From Lactuca virosa (lineage: Eukaryota > Streptophyta > Magnoliopsida > Asterales > Asteraceae): a DNA stretch of 64,000 nt. Shown one piece after another: positions 41,415 to 51,630 of the stretch (positions are counted from its first letter, which is position 1; every line of letters starts with the position of its first letter). The notes beneath the pieces are model-generated. The model was given only the letters and a program-made list of their open reading frames with translations, was not told where the DNA came from and did no database searches. The DNA is taken from contig CAKMRJ010003334.1 of assembly GCA_928212115.1 (NCBI GenBank), positions 1 to 64,000 on the forward strand, in the 5' to 3' direction. A program made the translations under genes and the position numbers.

Positions 41415-43330
41415 ATATTCTAGCTCACCTCTCCAGGGGGAGGATCCACCTTCAACGGTAGCACACGAAAGTCCAGTCGAGGAAGAAGACGCGAATCCAG
41501 TCTTTGAGACTCACTTATCATTCGAGGGGGAGAATACAGATGTGAATGACGATACAGACATTCAATGAGAATTCGAAGATGTGGATATTGAACTGGATCC
41601 ATCTTATGATCCAAATTATCCTCCACTAGCCAAATGGACCAGGGATCATCCCAAGACTCAAGTCATTGGTGAATCTTCTGCAGGTGTTCTCACGAGATCT
41701 CAAATAAAAGCGAAACAAACTGCATTATTTTCTAAAGTGGAATTCTGCATGTTCAATTCTTTTGTTTCCAAAGTTGAACAAAAAATTGTCAATACATCTC
41801 TTGATCACTCCGATTGGGTGCAAGCAATGCAAGATTAACTTAATGAGTTCGAGAGAAAAAAGGTTTGGAGGTTGATTCCTACTCCACCAGATGCATCGGT
41901 TGTTGGTTTAAAATGGGTGTTTCGCAACAAAATGGACAAAGAAGGCAATGTTATAAGGAACAAATCGAGACTCGTGGTTAAGGGATATTGTCAAGGAGAA
42001 GGCATTGACTATGAAGAAACCTTCGCACCTATTGCAAGGTTGGAATCTGTTCGCATGTTCTTGGCATATTCAGTGCACAAGAACTTCAAAGTATTTCAAA
42101 TGGATGTTAAGTGTGCTTTCTTAAATGGAGAATTAGAAGAGACCGTGTACGTGGAATAACCACCGGGTTTTGTAAACGAGAAGTATCCTGATCACTGCTA
42201 TATATTGGACAAGGCAGTCTATGGTCTGAAGCAAGCTCCAAGAGCTTGGTATGAAACTCTTACTCGCTTCCTTAAAATATCCAAATTTAAACAAGGTTCG
42301 GTTGACCCGATCTTCTTTCGCAAGAAAGAGGGTGCCACTTAATGATCGTTCAAATTTTTGTTGATGACATCATCTTTAGCTCCACGAATCCTAGCTTAAC
42401 AGCTGAATTCAGAAAGTTAATGGAAACTAAATTTGAGATGAGCTCTATGGGTCCAATTAACTTTTTCCTTGGATTGAATATAAGACAGGGACCAGAAGGC
42501 ATTTTTATAAATCAGTAAGCATACACGAAGACCTTACTGACTAAGTTCGGCATGATGGGAGACTCCAAAGTGAAGGTTCCAATGGCATTCAAAACGAAAC
42601 TAACTCCATCTCTGGAAAACCCAGCTGCTGATATGACTCTCTATCGACAAATGATAGGATCCTTAATGTATCTAACAGCTAGTAGACCAGATATTATGTT
42701 TTTCGTTTGTTATTGTGCCAGGTTTCAAGCTAATCCACGCGAACCTCATATGGTGGTAGTTAAGAATATCTTTAGATATCTGAAACGAACCTCTTCACTC
42801 GGCATATGGTATCCTACGAAATCTGGTTTCTTCGTACAAGCATTTTCAGATGCTGATCTTGGAGGATGCGGGTTCGACAATAAAATCACAAGTGGAGGAT
42901 GCCAATTTCTTAATGGGAAACTTTTCAGCTGGCAGTCCAAAAATCAAACATGCGTTTCGTTGTCAACAGCTGAAGCTGAGTACATTGCTGCTGCATCTTG
43001 TACTTCTCAGGTCATATGGATTCAGAGTCAATTAAGAGATTATGGATTGAATATGAAGCGAATTCCTCTCATTGTGATTCCGAAATCACAATTCGTATCT
43101 GTCACAACCCAGAGCAACACTCAAAGACGAAACACATAGCACTGAGATATCATTTCATCAAGGATCATGTAGAGGACGACAACGTTGAGATTCATTTCGT
43201 TCGATCAGCAGACCAATTGGCCGACATATTCACGAAAGCCCTGCCGGAAGCATCCTTTAATAGAATACTCCAAGGCCTAGGAATGATGGAAGCTGAATCA
43301 GTTCCCAAACCACTTTTGCCTCCGAAGTAG
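41415..43330 (+). pseudogene. Copia A reverse transcriptase and RNase H
   Basis: It starts in the acidic linker, then RT: W-V-F-R-N-K (about 41917), V-K-G-Y-C-Q-G-E-G, F-A-P-I-A-R, Q-M-D-V-K-C-A-F-L-N-G, G-L-K-Q-A-P-R-A-W, active site F-V-D-D-I-I-F (about 42358-42378). RNase H: S-D-A-D-L-G-G (about 42848), L-S-T-A-E-A-E-Y-I-A (about 42960). Stops lie near 41565, 41836, 42157 and 42516; frameshifts near 42335 and 43065. Ends at 43328-43330. About 90% like the copia C counterpart at 53516-51631 by eye. Confidence 0.92.
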
Positions 43331-44975
43331 CCCGTTCGCTTTCGTTTTTACTTTTTCGACAAGCGAAATAGAACGAACGCTCGTTCTATTTCGTTTTCGA
43401 TTTTTTCGGGACACGAATTGAGACGAACGTTCGCCCTATCTCGTGCCTCATATTATTTTAAAGCGAACACTCATGGTCTGATCTTCTTGTATATTTTGTA
43501 TATTTCGCTCGCTTCGTTTTATTTTTCATTAAAGCTTTCAAAAATACAAAAATATTTCCTTTGGTTATGTTTTTATTTTCAAATCTAAAATATAAAAAAA
43601 ATTATTTATGTTTTGTTTCTTTCTTTTTCATAAATTATCAAAATACAAAAATATTTTATTTTCTTATTTTTCTTTGAGTACCATTGCAGGCTCTATTGCA
43701 AAAACAAATGATGGGGCAGGTATAATTTCCATATTTTTGAAGTAGCTAAGTGTCCCTAGAAGCATGATGTTGTATGTTGACCGAAGCCTCAATAGACTCA
43801 ATATGAAGCCTTAATGAACCGGATCTACCATTCGTTTCTTCCTAACCAGGCTGTTAAATTCACATTAGTCACGCGCTACCTTACTCTTCTCATCTTGAGT
43901 TAAGAGTTGTCTGCTTGATCATAGTCGCATAGCAGAGGTACATTTTCTTCTCTGGAGCCACCTTCACTTTTCTCCATTCGCCTTCATACTCCTAAATGTA
44001 ACCCTTGAGACTCTCAGCAATACCACGGAGGTTTATGGTTACGAAACATCTGCGTTCATGATCTTAGCTTCGTTCACCACGAACTGAGTGAAACCCACCA
44101 TTCAACACACATAAATGAATTGACGGTGAACAATTAAAAGTTCTAGTTTTCACCATGGAATTGACGTAACTCCACCTTTGTGGATTGTACCACGAAATCT
44201 ATTTTTCTTTTTACGTGATCTTTATGAATTGTTCTAACACCAATACTTTTCTACCCATCAGATCCTGTTTTTTTTTTTTGAGATTTCATTGTTTCGCTTA
44301 GTCACTAAAATAATTCCAAGACTACTCGTTCAACTAACTACACTAGTCACACGAGTACTTCATCCAACACTCGCACTTATATAAAGTTTGTTGTTTGATT
44401 GGAGATTTAGCCACCTTTTCAGCCTAACTTTAAAAGATGCCTTTCCTTGTTTCTTAACAAACAAATGATCGTACTTCAACGGGAAACCACACAGACACTT
44501 CTTCGTCTCTCTTGACTTAGAAGGAAGAGATTCGTGCCCGGGATCTATAGTTTCATGTCTTTATTGACATCACTTTAATCCTACTGTTATAATTTGCTTT
44601 ATTTCCTTATCTTTGGCACACTCTTGCACGAAGATCTTTATGATTTTCCAAAAGTCTATTTCGTAACACTTATGGCAATTTTCAGTTCCGCAGATTCGCT
44701 TTTATATGCACTTATCACGTTGTTTCTCAAAAGCGAAAGGTGCTATACATTCAAAAGATCACAAGGAATCTGCAACGTTGGGGATTAAAGTTGTTGACGC
44801 AGTACTTGAAGATAAGATTTTTGAAATAAAAGGTGTGTGAAATTTAAAATGGTTCTAATTCTCACGCCGCCTGATGTCACCTGACTCCCTGCCAGCCGCT
44901 ACAGTTGTCACATCGCACTTTTCTAGGCATCAAATCGGGGATCGTCACACAATCGTCGCTTGGTTTCTCTCTTTC
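43331..44975 (+). other. Copia A post-pol spacer (noncoding, conserved with copia C)
   Basis: No credible gene. It opens with a perfect 13-bp palindrome arm pair (43364-43376 and 43381-43393) and then AT-rich sequence. From 43740 it aligns with 50940-50160 of copia C (minus strand) through blocks such as GTGTCCCTAGAAGCATG / ATGTCCCTAGAAGCATG, GTTTCTTCCTAA, CAGGCTGTTAAAT and GTAACCCTTGAGACTCTCAG. Confidence 0.75.
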
Positions 44976-44988
44976 ACTATAAATAGAG
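44976..44988 (+). promoter_or_regulatory. TATA box before the copia A extra gene
   Basis: ACTATAAATAGAG lies about 105 bp upstream of the extra-gene ATG (45090). Upstream, TGTCACATCGCACTTTT near 44903-44921 is shared with copia C (TGTCACATCGCGCTTTTT), and AACTGTTCATCTTCTTC occurs just before the start codon in both. Confidence 0.65.
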
Positions 44989-45089
44989 CTTACCATCAAT
45001 GATTCAACCTTTACCACTCTCAAAGATACTACGAACCCTAAAAGGTGATTTTTCTCTCAACTGTTCATCTTCTTCTCCGACTTGGATCA

Positions 45090-46019
45090 ATGCCCGACTC
45101 TTCCTCAATTCAAGAACAGTTTGCTCAGTCATCTCTCCTCTCTATCAAATAGAATCAAAACTTGATTCTCGACTTGGCTCCATTCAAATACGACGCGTTC
45201 ATGTTGCCGATCATCGAACGTCTAAAGTACTCGCCCTTAGTCATTTCCATAACCAAGTTCGAGTCCGTTTCGATGTCGCTAATGTCAAAACCTTATTCTT
45301 TAGCGGCCTACGTCAAGGTTAAGGAAAGGATTACCTTCAAGATACTTGACAAGAAGACTTCCCTCACAAAGGCTAGATTTTGCTCTTTTCTAGGGTTTTC
45401 TCATGACGATTCAATGGTCAACCCTGATTCGATCTCCACTGCTCAAATCTTCGACATGTTCTATCAGATGGGGTACACAGATCCCATCCCCTCCATTACC
45501 AAGTTCAAGAAATCAAACCTTCCTCCATTGTGGAATGTTCTCTTTACCCTTCTCTTCGAGGCTTTTTCTAAAAGGGTAAATGGTTCGGATTGTGCAAGTA
45601 AATCCTTCATGACGATCCTCTATGGCCTCTACCATGGGATCAACCTAGACTATGGTTCAGTTTTGTGGGCTCAACTGGTGCAAAGCACAAACTCCACTAC
45701 TCGATACAGCAAGATTTCCATGGGTCGATTTTTGGAACATAGTAGTACAGCGTACAATCGTGAAGCTCAACATTTCAGTCATGGCAGATTCGTTGATGTC
45801 CTCGATTGCTACCTTTCACACTACAAAGATCATCGTTGCTGACAACTCCAAGTTTTCCTTTATGGGTTCAATTCCTGAATCTATGTACAGATGTGTGTCG
45901 GGGGCAAGCAAACTCATTGGGGAATACAATAAGCGTCCAGCCTCAGGACCCAGATTCATCACTCCTGAGATGCAACTTACTCTTGATGAAGCTGATAAAG
46001 TCAAGAAAGCGAGCAAACC
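45090..46019 (+). pseudogene. Copia A extra gene, part 1 (N-terminal domain), cut by copia C
   Basis: ATG at 45090 matches the start of the intact copia C gene. A stop at about 45150 and a frameshift near 45730 break it. The conserved helical domain reads L-W-N-V-L (about 45528), S-K-R-V-N-G-S-D-x2-S-K, M-T-I-L-Y-G-L-Y-H-G-I-N-L-D-Y-G-S-V-L-W and I-S-M-G-R-F (about 45716). The Y-R-C-V-S segment near 45889 follows. Copia C enters at 46020. The last 170 bp reappear at 58893-59063. Confidence 0.85.
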
Positions 46020-46327
46020 TGTTAGAACAAAGTTCTAGTAGGATCGATAGATTCTAAGCAGATAAACAATTAAAGACGTAATGAAGAACACAGGAATGGT
46101 TTAACTGATGTCGAATGATTAAACTTTAACACCTCAGAAGAGCTCGATTAAGAACTTCGACTATAAAGGTATTTAGGGTTACAAAGCAATAATAACTATA
46201 TTCACGTTAGTTTCTAAGGCATACATGCATGCACTATTTATAGCTAAACCCTATAATAATCACGGATGGACAGGCCCAATCCGGATATACAATACTAAGC
46301 CCATGACGCAACATAACATACCCAACA
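46020..46327 (-). repeat. Copia C 3' LTR
   Basis: 308 bp. On the minus strand it contains GCTATAAATAGTGCATGCATG (TATA region, about 46230-46250), shared with the partial LTR of copia A. The polypurine tract AAAGGGGGAGAT is at 46328-46340 (minus strand). Confidence 0.96.
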
Positions 46328-46359
46328 ATCTCCCCCTTTGCGTCAATGGAGCCGAAAGC

Positions 46360-49300
46360 TCAGTTCGGTTGAGCTATAGAAGACTTCTTGACAGTCTTGA
46401 ACACCTTCGGTATGATGGCCAAAAGAGTATGACAAAACGTGATATACCACCAAAGCATTTCCGTGAAGTTCTTCTTGTATGCCTCAGAGTTCTGCTTGCA
46501 CCAATGGATTATACTAATTATGTGCTCTAAGCAGTCCGTTGAGAACAAATGTTTGTCAACAAGAGCGAAAAGAAATCTATTGGCTTCGCCTCTTGTGAAC
46601 ATCACCGTGAGATGTGTAGAATCAATTTGGCCCATCTTCATTTTATTCACATCTCCAGGTTTTGCTGTTGGCTTTACAGTGGGTTTCTTATTCAAAACTT
46701 TAGCAATCTCCTGATCCATTGCAGCTACTTCATGGATATAGGAGGCCAACATCCTCTTTAGATGATCCAGGATCGACTCATATTCTTTCGCATTGGTGAG
46801 CAGTATGTTAAACAACAAGATCCAATCATGAGGATTCAAATTTGGAATATCTGCCAGGGATATAACCGAAACCGAGTTTGCTGAACCTCGGGTTATTTTG
46901 AAACTAACATTGATAAACTTCCCGGCAGGCGAAGGTTTCAGCACCTTGACAGTAATAATCTTATGTGCACTCCATGTCAGGTACTGAGGCTGACCGAACT
47001 TCAGATAAAAATCGATAAGTTCGCGATCAACTTTAGGAAGAGGGAAGGGAACTTGAACAGTCGAATCAAAGCAATGAAATGTAAATGTCTTCCGAGTTAT
47101 AGGCATATCGAACTGTGAGTCCCTCGAATTTTCACAATCAAAAGAAGCGACAGGTTCCAGCCAGTATACGCTTGGAAACTCTATTGCCTCTTTGATGAGC
47201 GTTTCTCTAGTCCAAAGAGGAAACAAGGCCTTTTTGCAGTTTAAGGCATCTTGCTCTTCCTTGTTCTTTCGCTCCCTTTCTTCAGCTTCCTTCGCAACCC
47301 GAAGGGTTTCATCCAATTCCTTATCCCTTTTCTTTCATTTCAGGGCCTCAGCAATTGTTTCTTCTTCTTCATCACTATCATCATCCAATCCCTTTTTCTT
47401 ATCTTGATTACCAGAACCCGAAGCTTCATTACCCTTCGGTTCGGTTTTGACAGTGACCTTCGATTGAGTAGATTGAGCACCTTCTCCCCCTTGTTTTGGA
47501 GGTACGAATCTCTCCGAAACACCCTTCATTTCATGTAAGAGAGCAGGGGCAGGATGAAGCTTGGAAGTCAAATGATCCCTGATGGTCAGAGTAAGTATTG
47601 GATCATGAGCACTAAGAAGATTGGTAAGCATATTCTTTACATCCCCAGCACAACTCCGGAATACAGCTCGCTCAGTCTTCAACAGTGAGATTTCCTTTTC
47701 AGCTTGAGCTAATTGCACTTTCTGAACTTCAATAGTAGAGGCTTGGCGTGCAAGATCTTCCTTTAATGCACTCTCCTTTGCTAAATCAGCTTGGAGTGTT
47801 TGAAGATGAGAACTCACTGAGCTAAGTAGAGAAGTGTTCTCAGCTTGAATGGAAGAACGAACATGCTCAAATTTAGCTTGCTCCTCTTTTAGTGACTTAG
47901 ATAAGGAATCAACTGAAGCATTCACTTTGGCGGCATTTGAATCAGCATGACCTTTGAGTGATTCGAGAAAAATCTGAGAACTGTGAACAAGTTCTGCAAC
48001 TTTAGTAGTGGCCTTCTTGCAAGAAGAAGTGGATGCGTCAACTGCATGTGTGGATGCCTCAATAGCTCTCGTATACTGCTCAAGAGCGGTGTCAAGAAAG
48101 GCCTTGAGCACAACATCGTTGTATGACTTGGAAGCAGTAAGCAACTGATCAAGCTTGTCATCAATATTATGCAATTGTTGTCGTGTGACAGGAGCCTCTT
48201 CATCGTCGTCTGTTGGAAGCCGATAGGGACTGTAATAAGTCGAGTCAAATTCAACATTATCGCCACCAAGAGTATCACCAGAATCGGTTGAGGGTGATGG
48301 TGAAAGAGGTTTGGAAGTAACAGGAGGTTCGGTTTTAATATTCGCCCCCGTATCAGATACGTTGACGTTTACTGGAGGTTCGGTTGTTGTGGTGGTAGGA
48401 GTAGTTGTGGTAGTTGCTTGGGAAAAGATAGGAGGTGGTAAAGGAGTTGTAGAGATTGGTATGGTACTAACTGGTGGTGGTACAAAAGTTGTTGTTTGAG
48501 ATGTGGGAGGTGGTGGAATAGGAGCAACCGAAATTGGAACAGTGGTTTTCGGTGGAGATGGAGGAGGTGTTGGAATGTTGTCATTAAGAGGTTCGGTTGG
48601 AGTTGGAGAACGAGGAGGTGTGTTACCTCTCGGGGATTCATGATGCTGAATTTCCTCTTCCTCATCCTCCTCATCATTGTCTGAGCTTGAAGGAGAAGGA
48701 CTCTTGGATTTCTTTGCCATCTTCTTAATCTTCTTTGGAGCCGAAGAATCACCTTTATCAGCCTTTCGCTTTTTAGACTTGGCAGCTTTAGACGAAGGAC
48801 CTTCGGTTGTCACTTTCTTGGTAGTTGCCCTTTTGCCTCGGTTGGCTGGCTTCTCCACAGCTTCTAAAGCAGCTTGCTGTTCAGGAGTCAGTACTCTCGG
48901 TCCTTTGGGAGGAAGCTTTCGGTAATCAGCCATCACCTTACTTTCGGCTGATACACACCTGTACATCGTCTCAGGTATGGAACCATTGTGAGAGAACTTT
49001 ATGGCATCAGAGAAGATGATCTTCTTCGTATGAAAAGTAGCCACAGACGAGACCAGGGCATCCTTCATGACTGGAATCTGCAAAGAATCAATAGCCCTTC
49101 GCGTGATGATGGTCCAGAAACGACCACAAGAAATTTCAGAGTGTCTCGTTGAAATGTTGAGACTTTGCACCACTTGTGACCAAATAATCGACCCATAGTC
49201 GAGATTAATCCCATTGTAGAGACCATAGAGAATGGTCAGAAAACCCTTACTGGTACCATCTGACCCAGCAACCCTCTCCGCCAAACCCTTGTTGAGAAGA

Positions 49301-49758
49301 GTAAGCAAGCCATTCCATTGCGGCGACAAACATGATTTCTTAATCTTCATCACCGTGGTAAGAACATCAGTGTATCCCATCTCGTAGAGCATTGTAAACA
49401 GTTGAGTTGTGGTGACGAAATCAGGAGAGATAACAGAGGCATCGACAGCAAGCTTTAACAAGGAACAGAATCGCCCTTTCGAAATTGATGCCTTGTGAGA
49501 GAAGATTTGGAAGTAGATCCTCTCCTTGTTCTTGTCATATGATGCAGTAGAGTAGACTTGCGATAATAGAGACATCGGGACAGATTCCACCTGTGTGAGT
49601 GCGATAACCAGAGGAGAGTATTTGAGGCACTCGACAACCTGGAGCATGTAAGAATCATACAGAAAGGGGTTCAGTTGAATGATCATGTTCTGATTGGGTT
49701 TGATCACGAGCAATGAGGACGAAGCAGTTTGATCTTGAACAGATGAGGAATCCGCCAT
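46360..49758 (-). pseudogene. Copia C extra (post-pol) gene, nearly intact, one in-frame UGA
   Basis: 1,133 codons from ATG 49758 to the stop at 46360, broken only by a TGA at 47335-47337 (after residue 807). Regions: helical N-terminal domain (residues 25-300) with W-x2-L, E-R-V-A-G-S-D-x2-S-K, L-Y-G-L-Y-N-G, I-I-W and I-S-C-G-R-F-W motifs; a Lys-rich, nuclear-signal-like stretch (about 300-360); an acidic block; a Pro/Thr/Ser-rich linker (380-500); a coiled coil (530-700); a charged hinge; and a C-terminal domain with F-P-L-W, W-L-E-P-V, M-P-I-T-R, L-I-D-F-Y, N-P-H-D-W and D-K-H-L motifs. I see no signal peptide or membrane helix, so an envelope role is not supported. Function unknown. Confidence 0.85.
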
Positions 49759-49850
49759 TGTTGAGGTAAGGAAGAAGATGAACAGTTGCAGATCGCCTTG
49801 TGTATTGAGAGAATTTGAAGAAGGTAAGAAGGTACAATATGTGCGAGAAA

Positions 49851-49862
49851 CCCTTTATATAC
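49851..49862 (-). promoter_or_regulatory. TATA box before the copia C extra gene
   Basis: On the minus strand GTATATAAAGGG lies about 95 bp upstream of the ATG at 49758. The conserved TGTCACATCGCGCTTTTT element lies about 70 bp further upstream (about 49920-49940). Confidence 0.65.
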
Positions 49863-51444
49863 CGTTGCCAGGAGAGAGAAAGAATCTTCGTGATGATGAT
49901 ACGATCACTGAAACGTCGCCTGAAAAAGCGCGATGTGACAGCTTGGTTTCCCCAGATAGACGTCATCAAGCATGGGTTTAGGAACCGTTCAAATTCACGC
50001 GCCCAGATGTGATAATAACCATTTTCATGCCTAAAAGAAACTTCAAACGAGCCATAAGAAACACCAACCAGAATTTTGGAAAATCACAAAGTATTTTCGT
50101 GCAAGAGTGTGCCAAAAATTAAGAAATAAAGCAAAATGTGTATAGGATGTGAGTGATGTCTGTTAGAAGACATAAAGCAGATGATTCCGGGCAAGAATCT
50201 CTTCCTTCAAAGTCAAGAGAGACTTGAAGTGCTTGCGTGGTTTCCCGAAACAATACGATCGAGTGCTTGTAAAGAAACACCGAAAGGCTTCTTTTAAATA
50301 ATAGGCTAAGGGTGGCTTATCTTCAACCGAACGTCGATTCTTAACATAAGACCGAACGTTGGATGAAGTACTTGTGAGACCGATGTGGTCTGTTGAACAA
50401 GTAGGTTGGATATACTTTGTTGTGACTAAAGATGTTATAAAAATCTCAAAAACAAAAACAAACTGGATCTTTTTGGGAAGAAATGCCTTGGTGTTAGACA
50501 ATTTCATAAAAGACCACTCAAAAATAAAATGAGATTTCGTTAGGTAACAAGTAAGATCTTGAATATAAAGATTCACCGTCAATTCATTGTTGGTGTTGGA
50601 TTGTGGGTTTCACTCAGCACGTGGTGTACGTATCTAAGATCATAAACACAGATTTTATGCAACCATAAACCTCAGTGGTAAAAGCTGAGAGTCTCAAGGG
50701 TTACAGTGGTGAACCGAAAGTTGATGGAGAATGTAAGGAAGGTGGTTAAGGAACCGAAAGTACCTCTGCTATATAAACGTGACAAAGCAGAAAACTCTTA
50801 ACTCATTTGAGAAGAGTAAGGTAGCTCTTGACTTGAGTGATTTAACAGCCTGATTAGGAAGAAACGATAGGTATAGATCGAATCATTAAGGCCTTGCTCG
50901 TAGTCTTAGAGGCTTTCGGTCGACATGCAGCAGCATGCTTCTAGGGACATTTAACTAGTTCATATGAAAAGAATCATACTTGCCTTAGCTCCAAATTATG
51001 TTGCACTGAAGTACTTGGGACCTACTTAAAAATACACGCAAACAAACAAACCACACAACAAAACAAACCAAACAAACAAAAAAAACTATAAAAATATTTT
51101 TGGAGTTTTGAAATTTTCTGAAAAATAATAAAAACAGAAAAATAAAAGAAAAATATTTTGGATTTTGAAGTTTTCTGAAAAAAATAAAAAGAAAAAAAAA
51201 AAAAAGAAAAAATATTTTTGGATTTTTGAAGTTTTCTGAAAAAATAAAAACAGAAAAATAAAATAAAGAAAAAATATAGAGTTTTCTGAAAAAATAAAAA
51301 ACAGAAAAATAAACAAAAAATTAGCACAAAAACAAACAAAATAATAATAAATAATAATAATGAAAGAGAAAATAGAGTAAGAAATAGATTTAAAAAAAAT
51401 AAACAATTACAGTCGAAACCAAACCTTAAAAGAATGAAGCGAAA
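49863..51444 (-). other. Copia C post-pol spacer (noncoding)
   Basis: 49940-50990 is conserved with copia A (43740-44900) though no frame is shared. 51050-51420 is A-rich on the plus strand, with repeated TTTTCTGAAAAAA-TAAAAACAG units of roughly 60 bp; phenylalanine-rich open frames there are compositional. Confidence 0.7.
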
Positions 51445-51625
51445 TAAGCCGAGCGTTCGGTTCATTTCGGTTCCTTAAAATTTGGAGCCGAAATAGACCG
51501 AGCGTTCGGTTCATTTCGGTTCCCGAAAATTATGGAGCCGAAATAGACCGAGCGTTCGGTTCATTTCGGTTCCCGAAAAATCCGGAACCGAAATAGACCG
51601 AGCGTTCGCTCTATTTCGCTTGTCT
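51445..51625. repeat. 50-bp tandem repeat with CGAACG palindromes after copia C pol
   Basis: Units begin TAGACCGAGCGTTCGGTTC at 51494, 51544 and 51594, with a variant unit before them; period 50. Each holds the near-palindrome ACCGAGCGTTCGGT. The unit nearest pol (51589-51618) pairs over 13 bp with one mismatch and matches the palindrome at 43364-43393 of copia A. Confidence 0.92.
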
Positions 51626-51630
51626 AATTT

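Noticed and set aside
46360..49758. Envelope glycoprotein as the role of the extra copia gene
   Set aside because: No signal peptide, transmembrane helix or cysteine pattern is visible; the protein looks soluble, charged and coiled-coil-rich.
51022..51465. Phenylalanine-rich 147-codon frame, minus strand
   Set aside because: Translation of the A-rich repeat in the copia C spacer; purely compositional.
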